Positions 48,011 to 60,659 of a stretch of DNA of 64,000 bases are shown here, piece by piece. A program made the translations under genes and the position numbers. The stretch is from the NCBI GenBank assembly GCA_951799445.1, contig OX637287.1, positions 5,394,001 through 5,458,000 on the forward strand, in the 5' to 3' direction. This stretch comes from Pseudisothecium myosuroides (taxonomy: Eukaryota; Streptophyta; Bryopsida; Hypnales; Lembophyllaceae). The notes beneath the pieces were generated by a model. The model had not been told where the DNA came from and searched no databases. It worked only from the letters and a program-made list of their open reading frames with translations. Every line of letters begins with the position of its first letter. The first letter of the stretch is position 1.

Positions 48011-48445
48011 TTAAAATAAAAAACTATGCAAAAATTTAGGTTTGAATGTTAAATGCCCTTTGTGCTTTTAATGTCCTTTAATGATTGACCTTGTTAAGGA
48101 TTCCTAGGACTACAAATATTCAATGAATGACTTTCAAGGAAACTATAGAAATGATATTCATCTAAGACTCCGACAATTTAGATTACTATCTAAGTAGATG
48201 ATAGGCCATCATCCTTTCAAGATTAAACATCATACCTAAATAGTACAAGTACTTAAGGATTAAACATTATAGCAAAGTAGTTAAAGTACTAAGGATTAAA
48301 AAGCATAGTCAATAGGTAAATGCTAATAATAAAATTGTAGTAATTATCATAACATTTCATTTATTGTTTGAGAATGTAATGCAAGGTTGCTAGATATATA
48401 AATTCGACATACAATATGCATGAACCTACAAAACTCCTACATTAA

Positions 48446-49253
48446 CCCTTAACTGCCTGAGCGACCATATAGATATATATGGTCGATCTGAAATTTCAAG
48501 CTCATTTTGGTATGGGTAGTTAAATTTGTTTGACTGTTTAAAAAAAAATTTGGGCAGTTTTTAGGGTTAACTATTGAAAACTTTCATTTTTCACTGCAAA
48601 AAGTAAACATCTGATTTTTGAGAGGTCTTCAAAGCCATATATGTCCATTAGTGGAAGAGTAAAGCTTCTTAATTTTACTTCATTTCCCAACTTTTGCCAA
48701 TTTCACTTGATTTGAGATCTAAAAACTTGTACTTATCCATTTGCTTTGAAAATGGTCCCAATGGAAAGAGTAAAGTGTTTTCATGATTTTCACCATTGAA
48801 AATTTAAACATGCAAGTGTTGATTTGGAGTTATTTGCGATTTATACTTATAAAACAAATTGCATTTCACCAATTGCAAGGTGGATTGTGTAATAAGTTTG
48901 ATAGCTTTTCATGTGAAATTAAGTTTTTTGAAAGTGCATTTTAGTGTGCTAACATTATTTGTAGTCATTCATGTCACTTCCCATCCCAAAAAACTTTTAT
49001 ATGCAAATTTCTAAAACATTGTGAGAAGGGCAATATACTAAAAATAGAAAGCATACATTTCTCTTGTTATAATCTCACAACTCCCATGCAATTTCGCACT
49101 CAAATTGATATGCATACTAATAATCAAGCTCTTTAAACATCTATACGGTTAGATTTTGAAAAAAAATACAATCTGCTCCATTGGGATTAACTATAAGCCC
49201 ATGCTCTTTTTTCATAGTCAAAACACACTTGAAAAGGCTTGGGCATTTAGGGG
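48446..49253. mobile_element. TTAA-site element PB4
   Basis: 808 bp between TTAA at 48442-48445 and 49254-49257. The left end is CCCTTAACTGCC and the right end the complement of CCCCTAAATGCCC. The interior differs from PB1 and PB2, so it is a separate subfamily with the same end rules. Confidence 0.68.
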
Positions 49254-49257
49254 TTAA

Positions 49258-50770
49258 TTGGTTATACATTCTGCCATTTGACAATTCATCATCAAGCTTG
49301 CCCTCAATGTGCAATCAATATTGGGAGCTAACATTGGCCTTGAAAATGAAGGAAAAAAATCAAGAGAAGAAATTGATTTACATGCCTCAAAGTACAAATA
49401 CAAATAGAATGTATACACATGTCAGAATTCAAGTATAATTGATTTTTAATCCCATATCATTTGTTGAAATGAAAGATTCTATGATCAGTTTTGAAAAAAT
49501 CCTATTTGAATTCTTGGAGCTAGAATATTTTTTAGAAAAAATTGACAGCAAAACAAAATTTGACACGTATCCCTCCTTGGAATATATTGCAAAAATTAGT
49601 ATCCCCACTTTGGGTGGTGTAAATTATTGAGCACATGAGCAACTACCGTATTCAATCAAGCTTTTGTGTGAGAACATCCACATTTATTTGATGAGTTATT
49701 TGTATGCAAATACATATTTTGCATTATTTTTTGTCCTCAATGAAAGAAGAGTTCATTGCTCGTTCATTGGCAAAATGATTAAGGACGGATTTTGGTGCTT
49801 ATTGAGACATTCTTTGAAAATGGACAATTAAATCTCAAAATTTGTCATGAATTATGAACAGAGTCTAGGCGTAAATCAATTTCAAATTGAATGTGAAAAA
49901 AATGACCTCATTCAAGTAGTAGGTCAAAAGATTATACTACTTGAAGCTACAAAATTCTTAGGCAACACATTGTTTAATACAAGCAATTAATTTTTTTTTT
50001 TGTAACTCCAAAATTTGACACTAAAGATATATAGGCTAAGGTTGTCTTGGAATCAATCTAGACAAGTTTCCATAACGTCTCCTCAAAAGATGGGCCATCT
50101 CTGAATGGTAGCAAAAATCCAAGATAGGATTTGCCAATCCTTGTATTTGTAGAACATTTATATTTGTTCTAATGGCAGGGTTGCTACAAAGCAAATTTGC
50201 AAGTGAGAACCTATCAATTTAAAACTTACAAGCTTCAAAGAAAATAAACACACACACATATATATATTTATTTATTTTAAATTTAATTTTTTTTGAGGAA
50301 ACAAAGTAGGTTCAAGACTATTACAGTTGGTTAAGGAATGATCCTTTTTAAAGACATTTTTAGGGTTTAGGGCTAAGTACTATTGTATAATTGGAAAGTA
50401 CTTCCTTCAATCTAGTTGATTGTAGTTGAAGATTAGTGGCAAAATTCCTAATAGACACAATAGATCATAAAACCTACATTGAAATTTCTTCCATAATCAT
50501 AATTTCAAATGTAGTGATTAATAATAATGATGCACATAAGTGGAAGGTGCAACCACCCACCTGTTTATCATTTCTTTTGAAATTAGGAAGCACATTTCTT
50601 TTAGTACTTATGTTTGATTCTTCTCCAAAATTCTATTATTATTTATAAATAGATAAATAGATAAATAGTATAATTGTAGCAAAAGATTAGATTCAACAAA
50701 AAACAATTCAAAAAAGATGTCAAATTTTTTAGAAATTAATGTTTGCTTCTACCAAAAATCTAATAGTTTA
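49258..50770. other. AT-rich intergenic DNA
   Basis: No gene recognised. Short open frames at 49181-49438 and 49439-49630 lack motifs. Confidence 0.4.
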
Positions 50771-52259
50771 AATTTAATTGAGTATCACATGCACGATCAA
50801 ATATCAAAATGTTTTTTTAAGGTGTTATGAGTAGCTATCTTCATTGACGTGATGTAAGAGGCAAGGGTAAAGAGGTCATTGTTATACTAAAGTTCATTGT
50901 TCTTCATCAATCCTTGAAGTTTATAGGATATTTGAAGCAAAGTGGGATATTTGAAGCAAGGTAGGCTGGATATTCAAAGAAAATGCAGTAATTGTGTTCA
51001 CAATGGAATTCCAAGCCTCATTTAAGCACTAAGTCAATTATTTTCATAGTGTGTTCAACTAAGAAAATATGTGAGTTGAAGTTAAATTTCACCTCAAAAA
51101 ATGCATTTGTAATTTGAAGTCTCTAATAGAACAAAGTTGATCTACTTTGCTTAATTTTTTTGAAAAATTCCTTAAAACAAACATTTATTGAAGTTTGAAG
51201 TTGAAGATCTATAACAAAATTTCTTAACAAAGAGTGACACAAAAAAATTCTTTTTTTCATAATTTTCTATACTATAATGTACTTTGATGATGAAATTTTC
51301 AGATTTTTTAAGCAAGTGTTGTATTTGATGTGAATTTTCTTCATTTTTTCTTCAAAAATTCATGTAAATTTGAAATTTACACAAAAGAATCTGAAAATTT
51401 TATGACATATACTATACATATGATTTTATTTTAAAGAAAATTTCACTCATATATAATGACAACTTGGAGAATACAAAGTTGAAAATTTTAAATTTTGACT
51501 ACATAATCACTAAAATAGAAATTCAAATTAACCTTCCATCTAAATTACTTTAAAAGCTTTTGTTGGGATTTATTATTTGGTGAAAGGAGATTTTAGTTTC
51601 TTTTAGAAGGCAATTCTTGGACTCTATATGAATGGGTTATGAAATTAAAATGTGCTAGAAAGTCAAAGGATCTAAAGTCAACCCCTATGTAGAGTCTGTA
51701 CATTTCAGGTAAGAATCTAGATGGGACAGTTTTACAACCAAACCGCAATTAGACATTGACACCAGAGCAATTGAACACTTCCTAATTTTGTTCTCTAACA
51801 ACATCAAGTCAATTTGTTCACTATAAGCATCAACTTCAAAGTTTTCATAGTAGATGTGAAAATTTCAAAATATGAATAGAATGTGTCAATCCAATGTTTG
51901 AGAGATAATTAACAATTTCAACATACAAGTGTCTATCATGGACCTCTACAAAACATTGAAACAAATTATACATAATCTTGCATCTATACAATGCAAAATG
52001 TTATTACCCCGAAGTGGTTCCGAGTCCAATTTTTGGACAAAGGCTAGAATACAAAGTATTCTTTTGTCTTCAAAGGAGGCATTTATTATCCATCCACATT
52101 TTCTATTCTTCTTGTGGTGTTTGAATAATACTAGAATTTTGTGTATATCCAAAAATACTCCAAAGTATATTGAGTCAAAAACACATCAATCATCATATTT
52201 AGACTTTGTAATTAAAAACTCATTGTAGCAAATTGTCACTGTAAATTCTCAATAATTAA

Positions 52260-52412
52260 TCCTTAAAGGACACAACTCCTATGACCAAGGTAGTCACCAA
52301 ATTCTTCCAATTATTGGACCAATCGGGGGACCAATAGGTGCATTCTTTGTTTCTTGCAATGAACAATGAAATCATCCATTGACCACTTTTCGATGTCAAC
52401 ATTCTTCAAGGG
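52260..52412. mobile_element. TTAA-site mini-element PB7, validated by an empty site
   Basis: 153 bp between TTAA at 52256-52259 and 52413-52416, with ends TCCTTAAAGGACAC and the complement of CCCTTGAAGAATG. The paralogous repeat copy has a single TTAA at 53705-53708 in the same context (tctcaataaTTAAgatgca) and no insert, showing insertion at and duplication of TTAA. Confidence 0.85.
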
Positions 52413-54898
52413 TTAAGATGCACTTGATTAGTATAGAAGTAGTTTTCAATTTAGTTTTTAATATTATACACTTTTAAGTTAGTGATAAAAATTGTAAATC
52501 CAACATTCAAAATGTAATTCATAATTCAAAAGCTACAACTTTTGTTTACACATCAATGCCAAATTATTTCAGAGAAATTGATGCTTATGATACATCATTC
52601 TTCACAAACCTTTAAAATTTTTAAGCATGTTTTGAATTTGATGTGAATTTGTTCACTTCTTCTTAAAAAATTCAAGTTAATTGAAAATTTTCATAAGGAA
52701 ATATGACATATAGTATACATATGATTTTATCTCTAAAAAAATTACTCATAAATAGTGACAACTTAAAGAGTACAGAGTGGAGAATTTTGAAGTTTGACTA
52801 CAAGGTCATAAGCTCCATCCTTCAAGGGATAATTCCACAAAATAAAAGCTAAGAACTAAAAAAAATTGTAATTGTTTTGATTATTGAAATAGAAACTCAA
52901 ACCTTCCATCTAAATTAAAAACACCTAAATGTGTTTAAATAAAGATTTGCCTATTATAGAACTATAAAAGATTTTGTTGGACCTTATTGGTTGTTGAAAG
53001 GAGATCATAGGTTCTTTTAGAATGCATTTTTTAGAATCTATATGAATAAAATATGAAATTTAAATGTATTAGAAATATGTGTACCTTAAATCAATTTTAG
53101 CTAGGCTCTCATGTGTGGAGACTACACATTTCAAGCAAGAATCTAAACATGACTATTTTATAAACAAACCACAATTAGGTCTTCATACCTTAGTACTTGG
53201 ACACCTCCTAATTTGGCTTTCTAACAACATTGTCATTTTGCTTGATTTAAAGGGTAACTTCAAAGTTTTCATAGTGGATGTAAAAATTTCAAAAATATGA
53301 ATAGAATGTGTCAATCCAATTTTTGTGAGATAATCAACAATTTCAACATACAAGTGTCTATCATGCACCTCTACAATACAATGAAATAAACTACATATAA
53401 TCTTGTTCCTATGCCATGCAAAATGTTATTACCCCTAAGTGCTTAGGAGGCCAATATTGGACAAAGAGTAGAATACAAAGTATTCCTTTGTCTTCAAGGG
53501 AGGCAATCTATTTTTCATCCATCCAAAATTTCCATTCCTCTTGTGGTGGTTGAAGAACATTAAAATGTTACATATTTTCAAAAACACTTCGTACTATAAT
53601 ATTTTAATTAGGAGTATATTGAGTCAAAAACACATCAATAATTATATTTTGAGTTTATGATTAAAAATTCGTTGTAGTAAACTTTCACTCTAATTTCTCA
53701 ATAATTAAGATGCATTTGATTAATATAAGGTAAATCAACCTATAATAGGCAAAATGACTGGTATGCCTTGTTCACACTACTGAATTTATTTTTATTTTTT
53801 TCTATATAGAGATAAATGTAAGAAATAGAGAGAGCAATTAAAATTTTATTTTTTTGACAAAGTATGAATTTTTTATGAATTTTTGAAGTGTACTGCCCAA
53901 TTGGTCCAAAATAGTCTCTAGACTACTTCAAAACCACCAAAAAGTGTACCCATAATGGTCATCTTACCACCTAAACCAATCACAATACCGTAGTGTGACG
54001 GGTTTCGTTTTTTTATTAATTCATTAATAAAAAAAACGAATTTCTATAAAATGTTAAGAGACAAATAATAAAATTTGTGAAAAATAAGTAAGAGCTTTGT
54101 CGAAAACTTTACTAATAAAGAGTTAGTGTTGGAAGGGTTTTGAGTTTGTGGCCAACATGCTCAGAATGTCAAGAGTCTATATACATTGATTATTTCACTA
54201 TACTTTCTATAAATATTCAATACCTTCAATCGTCAACAATGCCGCTTATAAATAAATGAACCACTACAATACCTTAAACAATTTCAAAGCCCACTTGTGC
54301 ATGCATCATTCTCTTGAAAAGACAAAACATTTCAAACCATAATGAAGAAATGACGAATTGAGAAATAATTACAAGACTACAAAAACGAAATCATTATTAA
54401 TTCATATTAGTGTGAACAAAACACTTTGGCTAAAAAATATAATTATTTTGTCAATGCAAAGATGAAACCCATGTCACACTATGGTATTTCCTAACACAAC
54501 CACAATATTTTCTAACATGACTAGGACATGAAGTGATAAAAAAAAATTACTTCTTGTGATAATTTTCTACTAGAAAGGTGGAAGTTCCTAATGTAGTCAC
54601 TAATAACTCCTTCACCACCACCCAAGGCATTGATTGTGGTCACTAGCTCAACCTAATTAGCTCAAATCTCATTTGCAAAAATTCTGTTGTAGTTGATGAA
54701 AGATTGCATTGGGTCATTTTCTCAGTGTCTACATTGGGCAATTTGTCTGTCATAGGCTGGTTTACCTTAGAAGGAATTTTCAATTTGGTTTTCAAATTCC
54801 ATGCTTTTCAGTAGATTAAAGTAGTGTTAAATCTAACATTCAAAGCATAATTCAAAATTCAAAATCTACACCTTCTCTTTACAAATCAACACCATATT

Positions 54899-55159
54899 AG
54901 AGTTATTCGTAAAGTACCCAAAACCGGGGTTTAAACCCTGCAGTTTTGTGAAAAAACAGATTTTGGGCAAAAAGTCAATACAAAAGTGGGTATCAAACTT
55001 TCTTAAGCACCCAAATCGACCAAAAAGAAGTTTGGTCCGGACTTTGCTTGCGGTTTAGTGGTCGCCTGCGATGTCGTGGTCGCCTTCGGGGTCGTCCGTC
55101 GGAGGAAATTTGTCGGAAAAAGTCCCCTCCAAACTGGGGGGGACTTTACGAATAACTCT
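54899..55159. mobile_element. 261-bp inverted-repeat element with an empty paralogous site
   Basis: Terminal inverted repeats of 21 bp, AGAGTTATTCGTAAAGT followed by ACCC or CCCC. The flanks are ATT on both sides (54896-54898, 55160-55162; ATTA is also possible). The paralogous repeat at about 52555-52575 reads straight through (aaATTAtttcagag) without the insert. The interior is GC-richer than its surroundings. A 3-bp AT-rich duplication would fit PIF/Harbinger, but the superfamily is not certain. Confidence 0.8.
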
Positions 55160-55620
55160 ATTATTTCAGAGAAATTGTTGCTTATGATACATCTTTGCAA
55201 AACTTGAAATCTACGGGAGGAACAGATACAAATGAATACAATGAAATAAACAAAATACATCCTTGCTCCAAGTCTCTTGCAAATGAAATCCTCGAGAGTT
55301 AAAACTCTATGGCTAGTGGATATTGTTCTCCATTACTAACTTACGTTATCAATCGCCTTGCTCAGTCCTCACCACTTGAACTTACAACATGGATAAGCCT
55401 AACTACAGCTCAAAATGTACAGAAAATTTTACAGAAATTGGGTTGGCTTTTGGTTCTTCTCCCATTTGGAAGCGAGCAACTTCACGAACTGATCACAACA
55501 AGAAAGTATGTACGGATTGGACTCAATGCTCGATTTTGTGAGCAACTTCACGGACTGATCACAACAAGGAAGGATATTAGCTTTGTCTGCGAAACTGACA
55601 AGGACATTGTTTGTTATTTG

Positions 55621-58600
55621 TCAGTCCTCCTTGTCCATGTCCCCTTCGTCTTCTGAATCTGAAAGAGATAGCACAGTGACAGGACAACTCTTGACCGTAA
55701 GTGCCTATATGGTCAAAAGCGGTGGCTTTCAGATGTACAGGAGGTGAAATGAATCAGTCAAATGCGTCTGCTTTGAAATTGTTTTAGGAGGAGAAAAATG
55801 AATCCACTAGGAAGATTTAAGGTAAACAAAGTATACTAATAACAGTAAGGGATCGTATGCATTTTAAAAATGCTTTATAATAAGCACAACAGGGCGAAGG
55901 TATATAAAAGTAAGAGGTAAGACAGGAGTGCCAAAACGTACCCGAGCGAATGTCGTCAGAAATCTTCCCCCAATCTTGAACTTGTTTCACGATCATACGC
56001 CACATCAAAACCCACCAGTAGATATGCAAGATGAATAAGCTGATCAACAAGGTATTGAAGATATAGTACAAGACCGGGCCATGTGGGTTCGTCTCTCGGT
56101 CGAGAAGCTGCAGAACTTCATAACTACATAGTCCACAAGCAAACATGACCAATTCAGAATAAGAATTTCAACACAATATATGAGAAAAATGGAGGCCATC
56201 AAATTTGCTTTTTAAGAACTTTCTCCAAAATGTAACATTACAAAGATCGAAAAGAACTAACTGAACTTAATCTTTGCAAGTCAAACTAAGCAACCTCCTA
56301 AAGAAGCTAGCTCAATTATCCAAGTTTCAAATAAGAATTACATACAAACTGTTACATCAAGCTTTTGCTAACAAACGATGGAATATGAAGAGGCATAGGA
56401 TTCAGAGTAAATTACCTGGTGCTCCAAATGACAAATGATGGGAAGTAGATGAGCCGCAAGAGGACCCAAGACACTGCAAATAGTACAAAAGCAATGCTAG
56501 CGCAAACCTCAAAGCCGAGGTATTTGCTCAATTTCGCTAGTTCCAAGAACACATCATTGGCATCATGGATTGCGAGTACAATGGAACCAACTCGAGCAAA
56601 TCTGTTGCAATGACACAAATACATAGGTTAATTCTATTTGAATTAGAACAAGCCTTCCAAGAATATTGGAATCACAGTGATAATCTTTTTTTTTCTTTTA
56701 ATGATAACAAGACAGTGGTAGAAAAGTAAAATCACCACAATGAGAATCTCAAATAGCATACAATTTTCATGTACTTGTCTTTGTTTTTTCATACTTATGA
56801 GCTTGGAATACAGTAAGATACTTAGGTTAAGATTTAGTGCTTCTTCTGACACAACTTAAATCAATCATAGCCTTCAAAGCGCAAACGAAGAAGCTTAAAG
56901 AACCATGGACATAAAATTCTTGCATAATAGGTACATAGAAGCTTTCAAGAATAGTGACAGTTCAGAGTTAATTGGAGCAAAGTCATGTCAAATCATAACA
57001 AGACAAGAAAATCTAAACCTTTGAGATTTTCTCACATGTGACAAACAATGGCTCATTGGGTTGATCACTTGTTCAAACGTTGAATCTGAACAAGGTGTCA
57101 ATATTCCTTTTCAAGCCAACTAAAAGAGTACTCAACGAGGCTTCTCTTGGATATTATGAAGGTGCCAAAGGCCAATTACCTGGAAAGGTAAGAGAAAACG
57201 ACGAGGACAAAAGAAGCAACATGATGCGCCATACTAACACCAAAATCCTTTCGTTTGGTCTCCCAAAACATCAAGGCGAAGATGCTGTACATGTAGAATC
57301 CACCCGCAAATCCATAGAGCACTTTCAGCTTGAGCCTGATCAATGGACACCAAAACAATGGTACTATGAGCAGGAGATCCCACAGTTTGTACCTTTCAAG
57401 CGCGGCCTGTGGGAATTGAAAATTCGGGAACGAAATAGTGAAGTGTCAATTTAAGCGACAAACATGCGCAATTTCAAATGCAAGGGCATTCAAATCTCTT
57501 TCAGGGTCATAATCTAGAAGCAAGTACCTTGTCATCTGATTAGGCCATCGCTGATCGCCCGGGCCAACCCAAAACTGCTTGCTCTCGGTGAACCAGGGCT
57601 CATTGTAAGTCACTCCCAAGGCAAAAAGCTCCGCTGTGAGGTAATAAAGACCCTTCCACGCGGACTCCTTGAACTTCGTGAGCCTCCTATGTTGATAATC
57701 CTCCATGTCTTTTGGTACTACCTCTTTGAGGGGCTGCTGTGAACCATACAACACCTTCCTTCCCACTCTCTGCAAGTCCGTAAAACAAAAGGGAGTCACA
57801 ATAGACTTCAGTGAATTCTAAGCTGCAGCCCTGAATTCTGAACTAAAACCTACTCCCCAGCACTTCATCCATTTCTCTTGTCATAAAAAAAGATGGACGG
57901 ATACGTGAAAAGCTCTACTGGATTCTGCGGTCATAACATGTATTGAACAGTATTGCAACAACCTTCCTAAATCCTTAGGATACTTCCAGTATTCTAAAAA
58001 TATCCCTAATCTAATTCAAGTATCGAAGAAGAAGAATATCTCCGGTCTAAAGGGCAGCGTGAATGAAACGAAGAGTCTATTGGGAGTACTTCTACCAACT
58101 GGGCAGAGAGAACAATAAGTTCAATGACAGAAGGAACGGCCCAACAACAGGCTCGCTTGCTGATAACTCGGGAGGACTTCTGAAAATATAATATTGAAGG
58201 AGTTGGAAAGAACCTAAAACTATTCAAACATACACACGTTCATCGTCTCGAATACTCAATGAATCCAGTTTCAACCAATTCGCTGAAAACACTAGCTGGA
58301 AATTCCAAATCGGCCATGTCGGAGTTCGGGAGAACACAAACATGATTCCCCTACTCCTTACAACCTTGAAAGAGAGTGCCACTCCGAGCTAAGCAATTCG
58401 AGTCTATCATACGTGAGACCCCAAGTCCAGAAAAATTTCAAATTGAAACCTCCGAGTTAGCTATGGAGCACGTCAAGTTCGCTATGGATTCCCGAAAAAA
58501 ACATTCCAAGTCAGGGGTTGGAAGGAACCTAAAACTATTCAAACATACGCATGTTCATCGTCTTCAATACTAAATGAATCCAGTTTCAACCAATTCGCTG

Positions 58601-59095
58601 AAAATACTAGCTGAAAAACTCCAGATAGGCCATGTCGAAGTTCGGGAGAACACAACCACGATTCCCTTACTGCTTACAACCGTGAAAGAGAGTGCCACTC
58701 CGAGCTAACCAATTCGAGTCTATTATACATGAGACCCCAAGTCCAGAAAAAATTCAAATTCAACTTCCAAATTAGCTATGGAGCCCTTCCAGTTCGCTAT
58801 AAATTCCCAAGACAATACTCCAAGTCAGCTACGAATTCGCAGAAAACAGACAATCTCCATAGCTCAAGTGACGTATTCCAAATCTCAGAAGCACCAAGCG
58901 CAAAGCTGACTCACGAACCTCCAAGAGCAAGTTGTCGAACAAGAAGCGCACAGTCGGAAAGAGCAAAGCAAACACGGGAATCATGAGCAAGTCTTTGGCC
59001 GCCGGGTAGCTTTCCTTCTCCCAGTCCGGCCACTTCACCGTCCCTCCCCATCCCCATCCCCATCGCGGTTGCAACACCATCAGCAACGACCCCAT
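55621..59095 (-). CDS. LOH: Ceramide synthase, LAG1/LOH family (TLC domain)
   Basis: ER membrane sphingoid-base N-acyltransferase that makes (dihydro)ceramide. Six exons: 59095-58919, 57769-57528, 57335-57180, 56601-56416, 56123-55942, 55658-55621; GT-AG, consistent phases, 326 aa. N-terminal block [20 protein letters not shown] (25-44), then a first membrane segment. Lag motif region from about 153: [23 protein letters not shown] (catalytic His177/His178) and [13 protein letters not shown] (203-215). More hydrophobic segments follow. The acidic tail [12 protein letters not shown] is typical of plant members. The open frame upstream begins with TTG at 59215 and is preceded directly by an in-frame stop, so the first ATG (59095-59093) is taken as the start; MVL six codons in is an alternative. 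Intron 1 carries a tandem duplication. The acyl-chain specificity class is not assignable by eye. Confidence 0.95.
58208..58840. repeat. ~315-bp tandem duplication inside intron 1 of the ceramide synthase gene
   Basis: A unit beginning ggaacctaaaactattcaaa occurs at about 58206 and 58522. Both copies contain gaatccagtttcaacc, gttcgggagaacacaa and gagagtgccactccgagcta in order. The open frames in it are not conserved between the copies. Confidence 0.85.
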
Positions 59096-60384
59096 CACCA
59101 CCGCAGCTGCAGCAGGCGTCGCCCCCCACAGAGCAGTCCCCGAATCCCTGACAAACCGCTTCGAATTCCCAAAACCCACAGTCACCCGAATTCGATCATT
59201 CCACGATGAACTCAATTAACTGAACCAACCAACCAACCCCAAACCATCAACTTGAATTCGTTCAACTGCCCATCCCACATGACCCCACAAACAAACAGCT
59301 TCCAAGCAAAGCAATTGTCCTGTACAGCTTCCAAAACAGAGTCCCACTTTGAATTGGTCACCTACCTCGGAGTCTTGGCTTCCGTTTTGCTTGTTGTCCA
59401 TGAAGCTCAGGGACACACAACTCAACTCCAGGGAAGGGACACACACAACTACGCCTCCTCCTCCTCCGATCCGGGAGTCTTGGCCTGTTGGGCATCAAGG
59501 TTGGAAGTCCGTCACCCAATCCAAGGGGAGCCTGTTAACGAAGGTACAGTAGGCTTGCACTGGCTCCGTTAGGAGTCGTGATTGCATGCGATCCTTCGCT
59601 CGAAGCTTTCGGATTTGTTGCCAAGTCCAAGCAGCTTGCATGACGAACGCGAAGCCGCTAGCGTAAGAGCGAAGTCCTTGAGTAGAGACCCCACTGCCGG
59701 AAAGCCTTGAGCCGGGGAAGAGGCTCCAACGGCAGGAATGGCGGAACGACATTCGAACATTCAGTGGCCTCAGTGGCCTGGCCTACCCAATTTAGCTGGG
59801 GCTCCAGGCTGGGCTGCCATCTGGGCCGCGACTCCCGCGAGGGCTGCTCATCACAGCCTAAATTGTGGACCCGCTGTGATTTTTGTTTGCAAGTTTCGGC
59901 GATCCTACCGGAATCTGAGCTGTATGCATTTCGATCTGTAAATGTGCATGGAGGATGTAAAGCATTAGATGAGACTCACCTACTAAACAAGGCCGCAAGT
60001 TCCCCCGAGTTTTCCCGAGTTCCTGGATTATGGGAACTCTGCTGCAGCAATAGGATGACGTGGCTCAGCACGTCAGATAATTATATTTAAATTTTTTTAA
60101 ATTTTTTAAATTTTAAATTTTAAATTTTTTATTCTAAATCTTTTTTAATATTTTGACTGCGGCATTGTTCATTACAGCCAGGGGAATAGGGTTGAAACTG
60201 CCCTCCAATGCCCCAAAAAAACATCTAATGGTCGAGACCCCTAAAACCGCCACTTTTTGCTACTGAGCCTAAGCCTAGTTATTATTATTAGATTGATCAA
60301 ATTTTCATATGTTATTGTTGGCAAGTGAAAGGAGGTTCTATCGCACTAAAGAAGGTGACATTTTAATATTGTATGCAAAAGTTA
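59096..60384. other. Upstream region of the ceramide synthase gene
   Basis: GC-richer from 59000 to 60000, probably the promoter and 5' leader on the minus strand. Frames here on both strands have no family motif. About 59985-60090 resembles the interior of the CATTAGAG-family elements (gagttcctggattatgggaac), followed by a (ttttaaa)n low-complexity tract at 60085-60135. Confidence 0.4.
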
Positions 60385-60388
60385 TTAA

Positions 60389-60625
60389 CCCCTAAATGTA
60401 GTTGACTACAAATGTTTTCACCAAAAACGCTCTAAAACTGCCATTTCTAATACAAGTACCAATTTTTAGAAAAAAAACATTTTTAGACACATATAACCAT
60501 AGGATCTTGTAGTACACTAGTTTGAGAAGACGTGGAAAAAAATTCAGAAATTTTCACCGTGTCGATTGCTATGTTGCTATGTTGATCGTTATGTTGTCAA
60601 AAAACAGTGTTTGGGCATTTAGGGG
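60389..60625. mobile_element. TTAA-site mini-element PB5
   Basis: 237 bp between TTAA at 60385-60388 and 60626-60629, with ends CCCCTAAATG and the complement of CCCCTAAATGCCC. The left part resembles the PB3 right end in reverse orientation (aaaactgccatttctaatac), so it looks like an internally deleted relative. Confidence 0.78.
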
Positions 60626-60659
60626 TTAAGGAACAAAGTTTGGTTCTAAAATGGTTTCT

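Larger units (their letters stand above)
50770..55260. repeat. Dispersed ~1.3-1.4 kb repeat, three head-to-tail copies (third partial)
   Basis: Copy 1 (about 50770-52430), copy 2 (about 52430-53740) and a partial copy 3 (about 54760-55250) share long collinear segments. One begins gtgtctatcatg (about 51930 and 53354, 1.42 kb apart); another is ttatttcagagaaattg (about 52564 and 55161). A related, more diverged copy covers about 60660-62600. No coding potential was recognised; the sequence could be a decayed large retroelement or transposon. Confidence 0.7.

Noticed and set aside
58829..59215. Longer ceramide synthase N-terminus starting at 59215
   Set aside because: The codon at 59215 is TTG and the codon just before it is an in-frame stop. 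The first ATG at 59095 fits the family.
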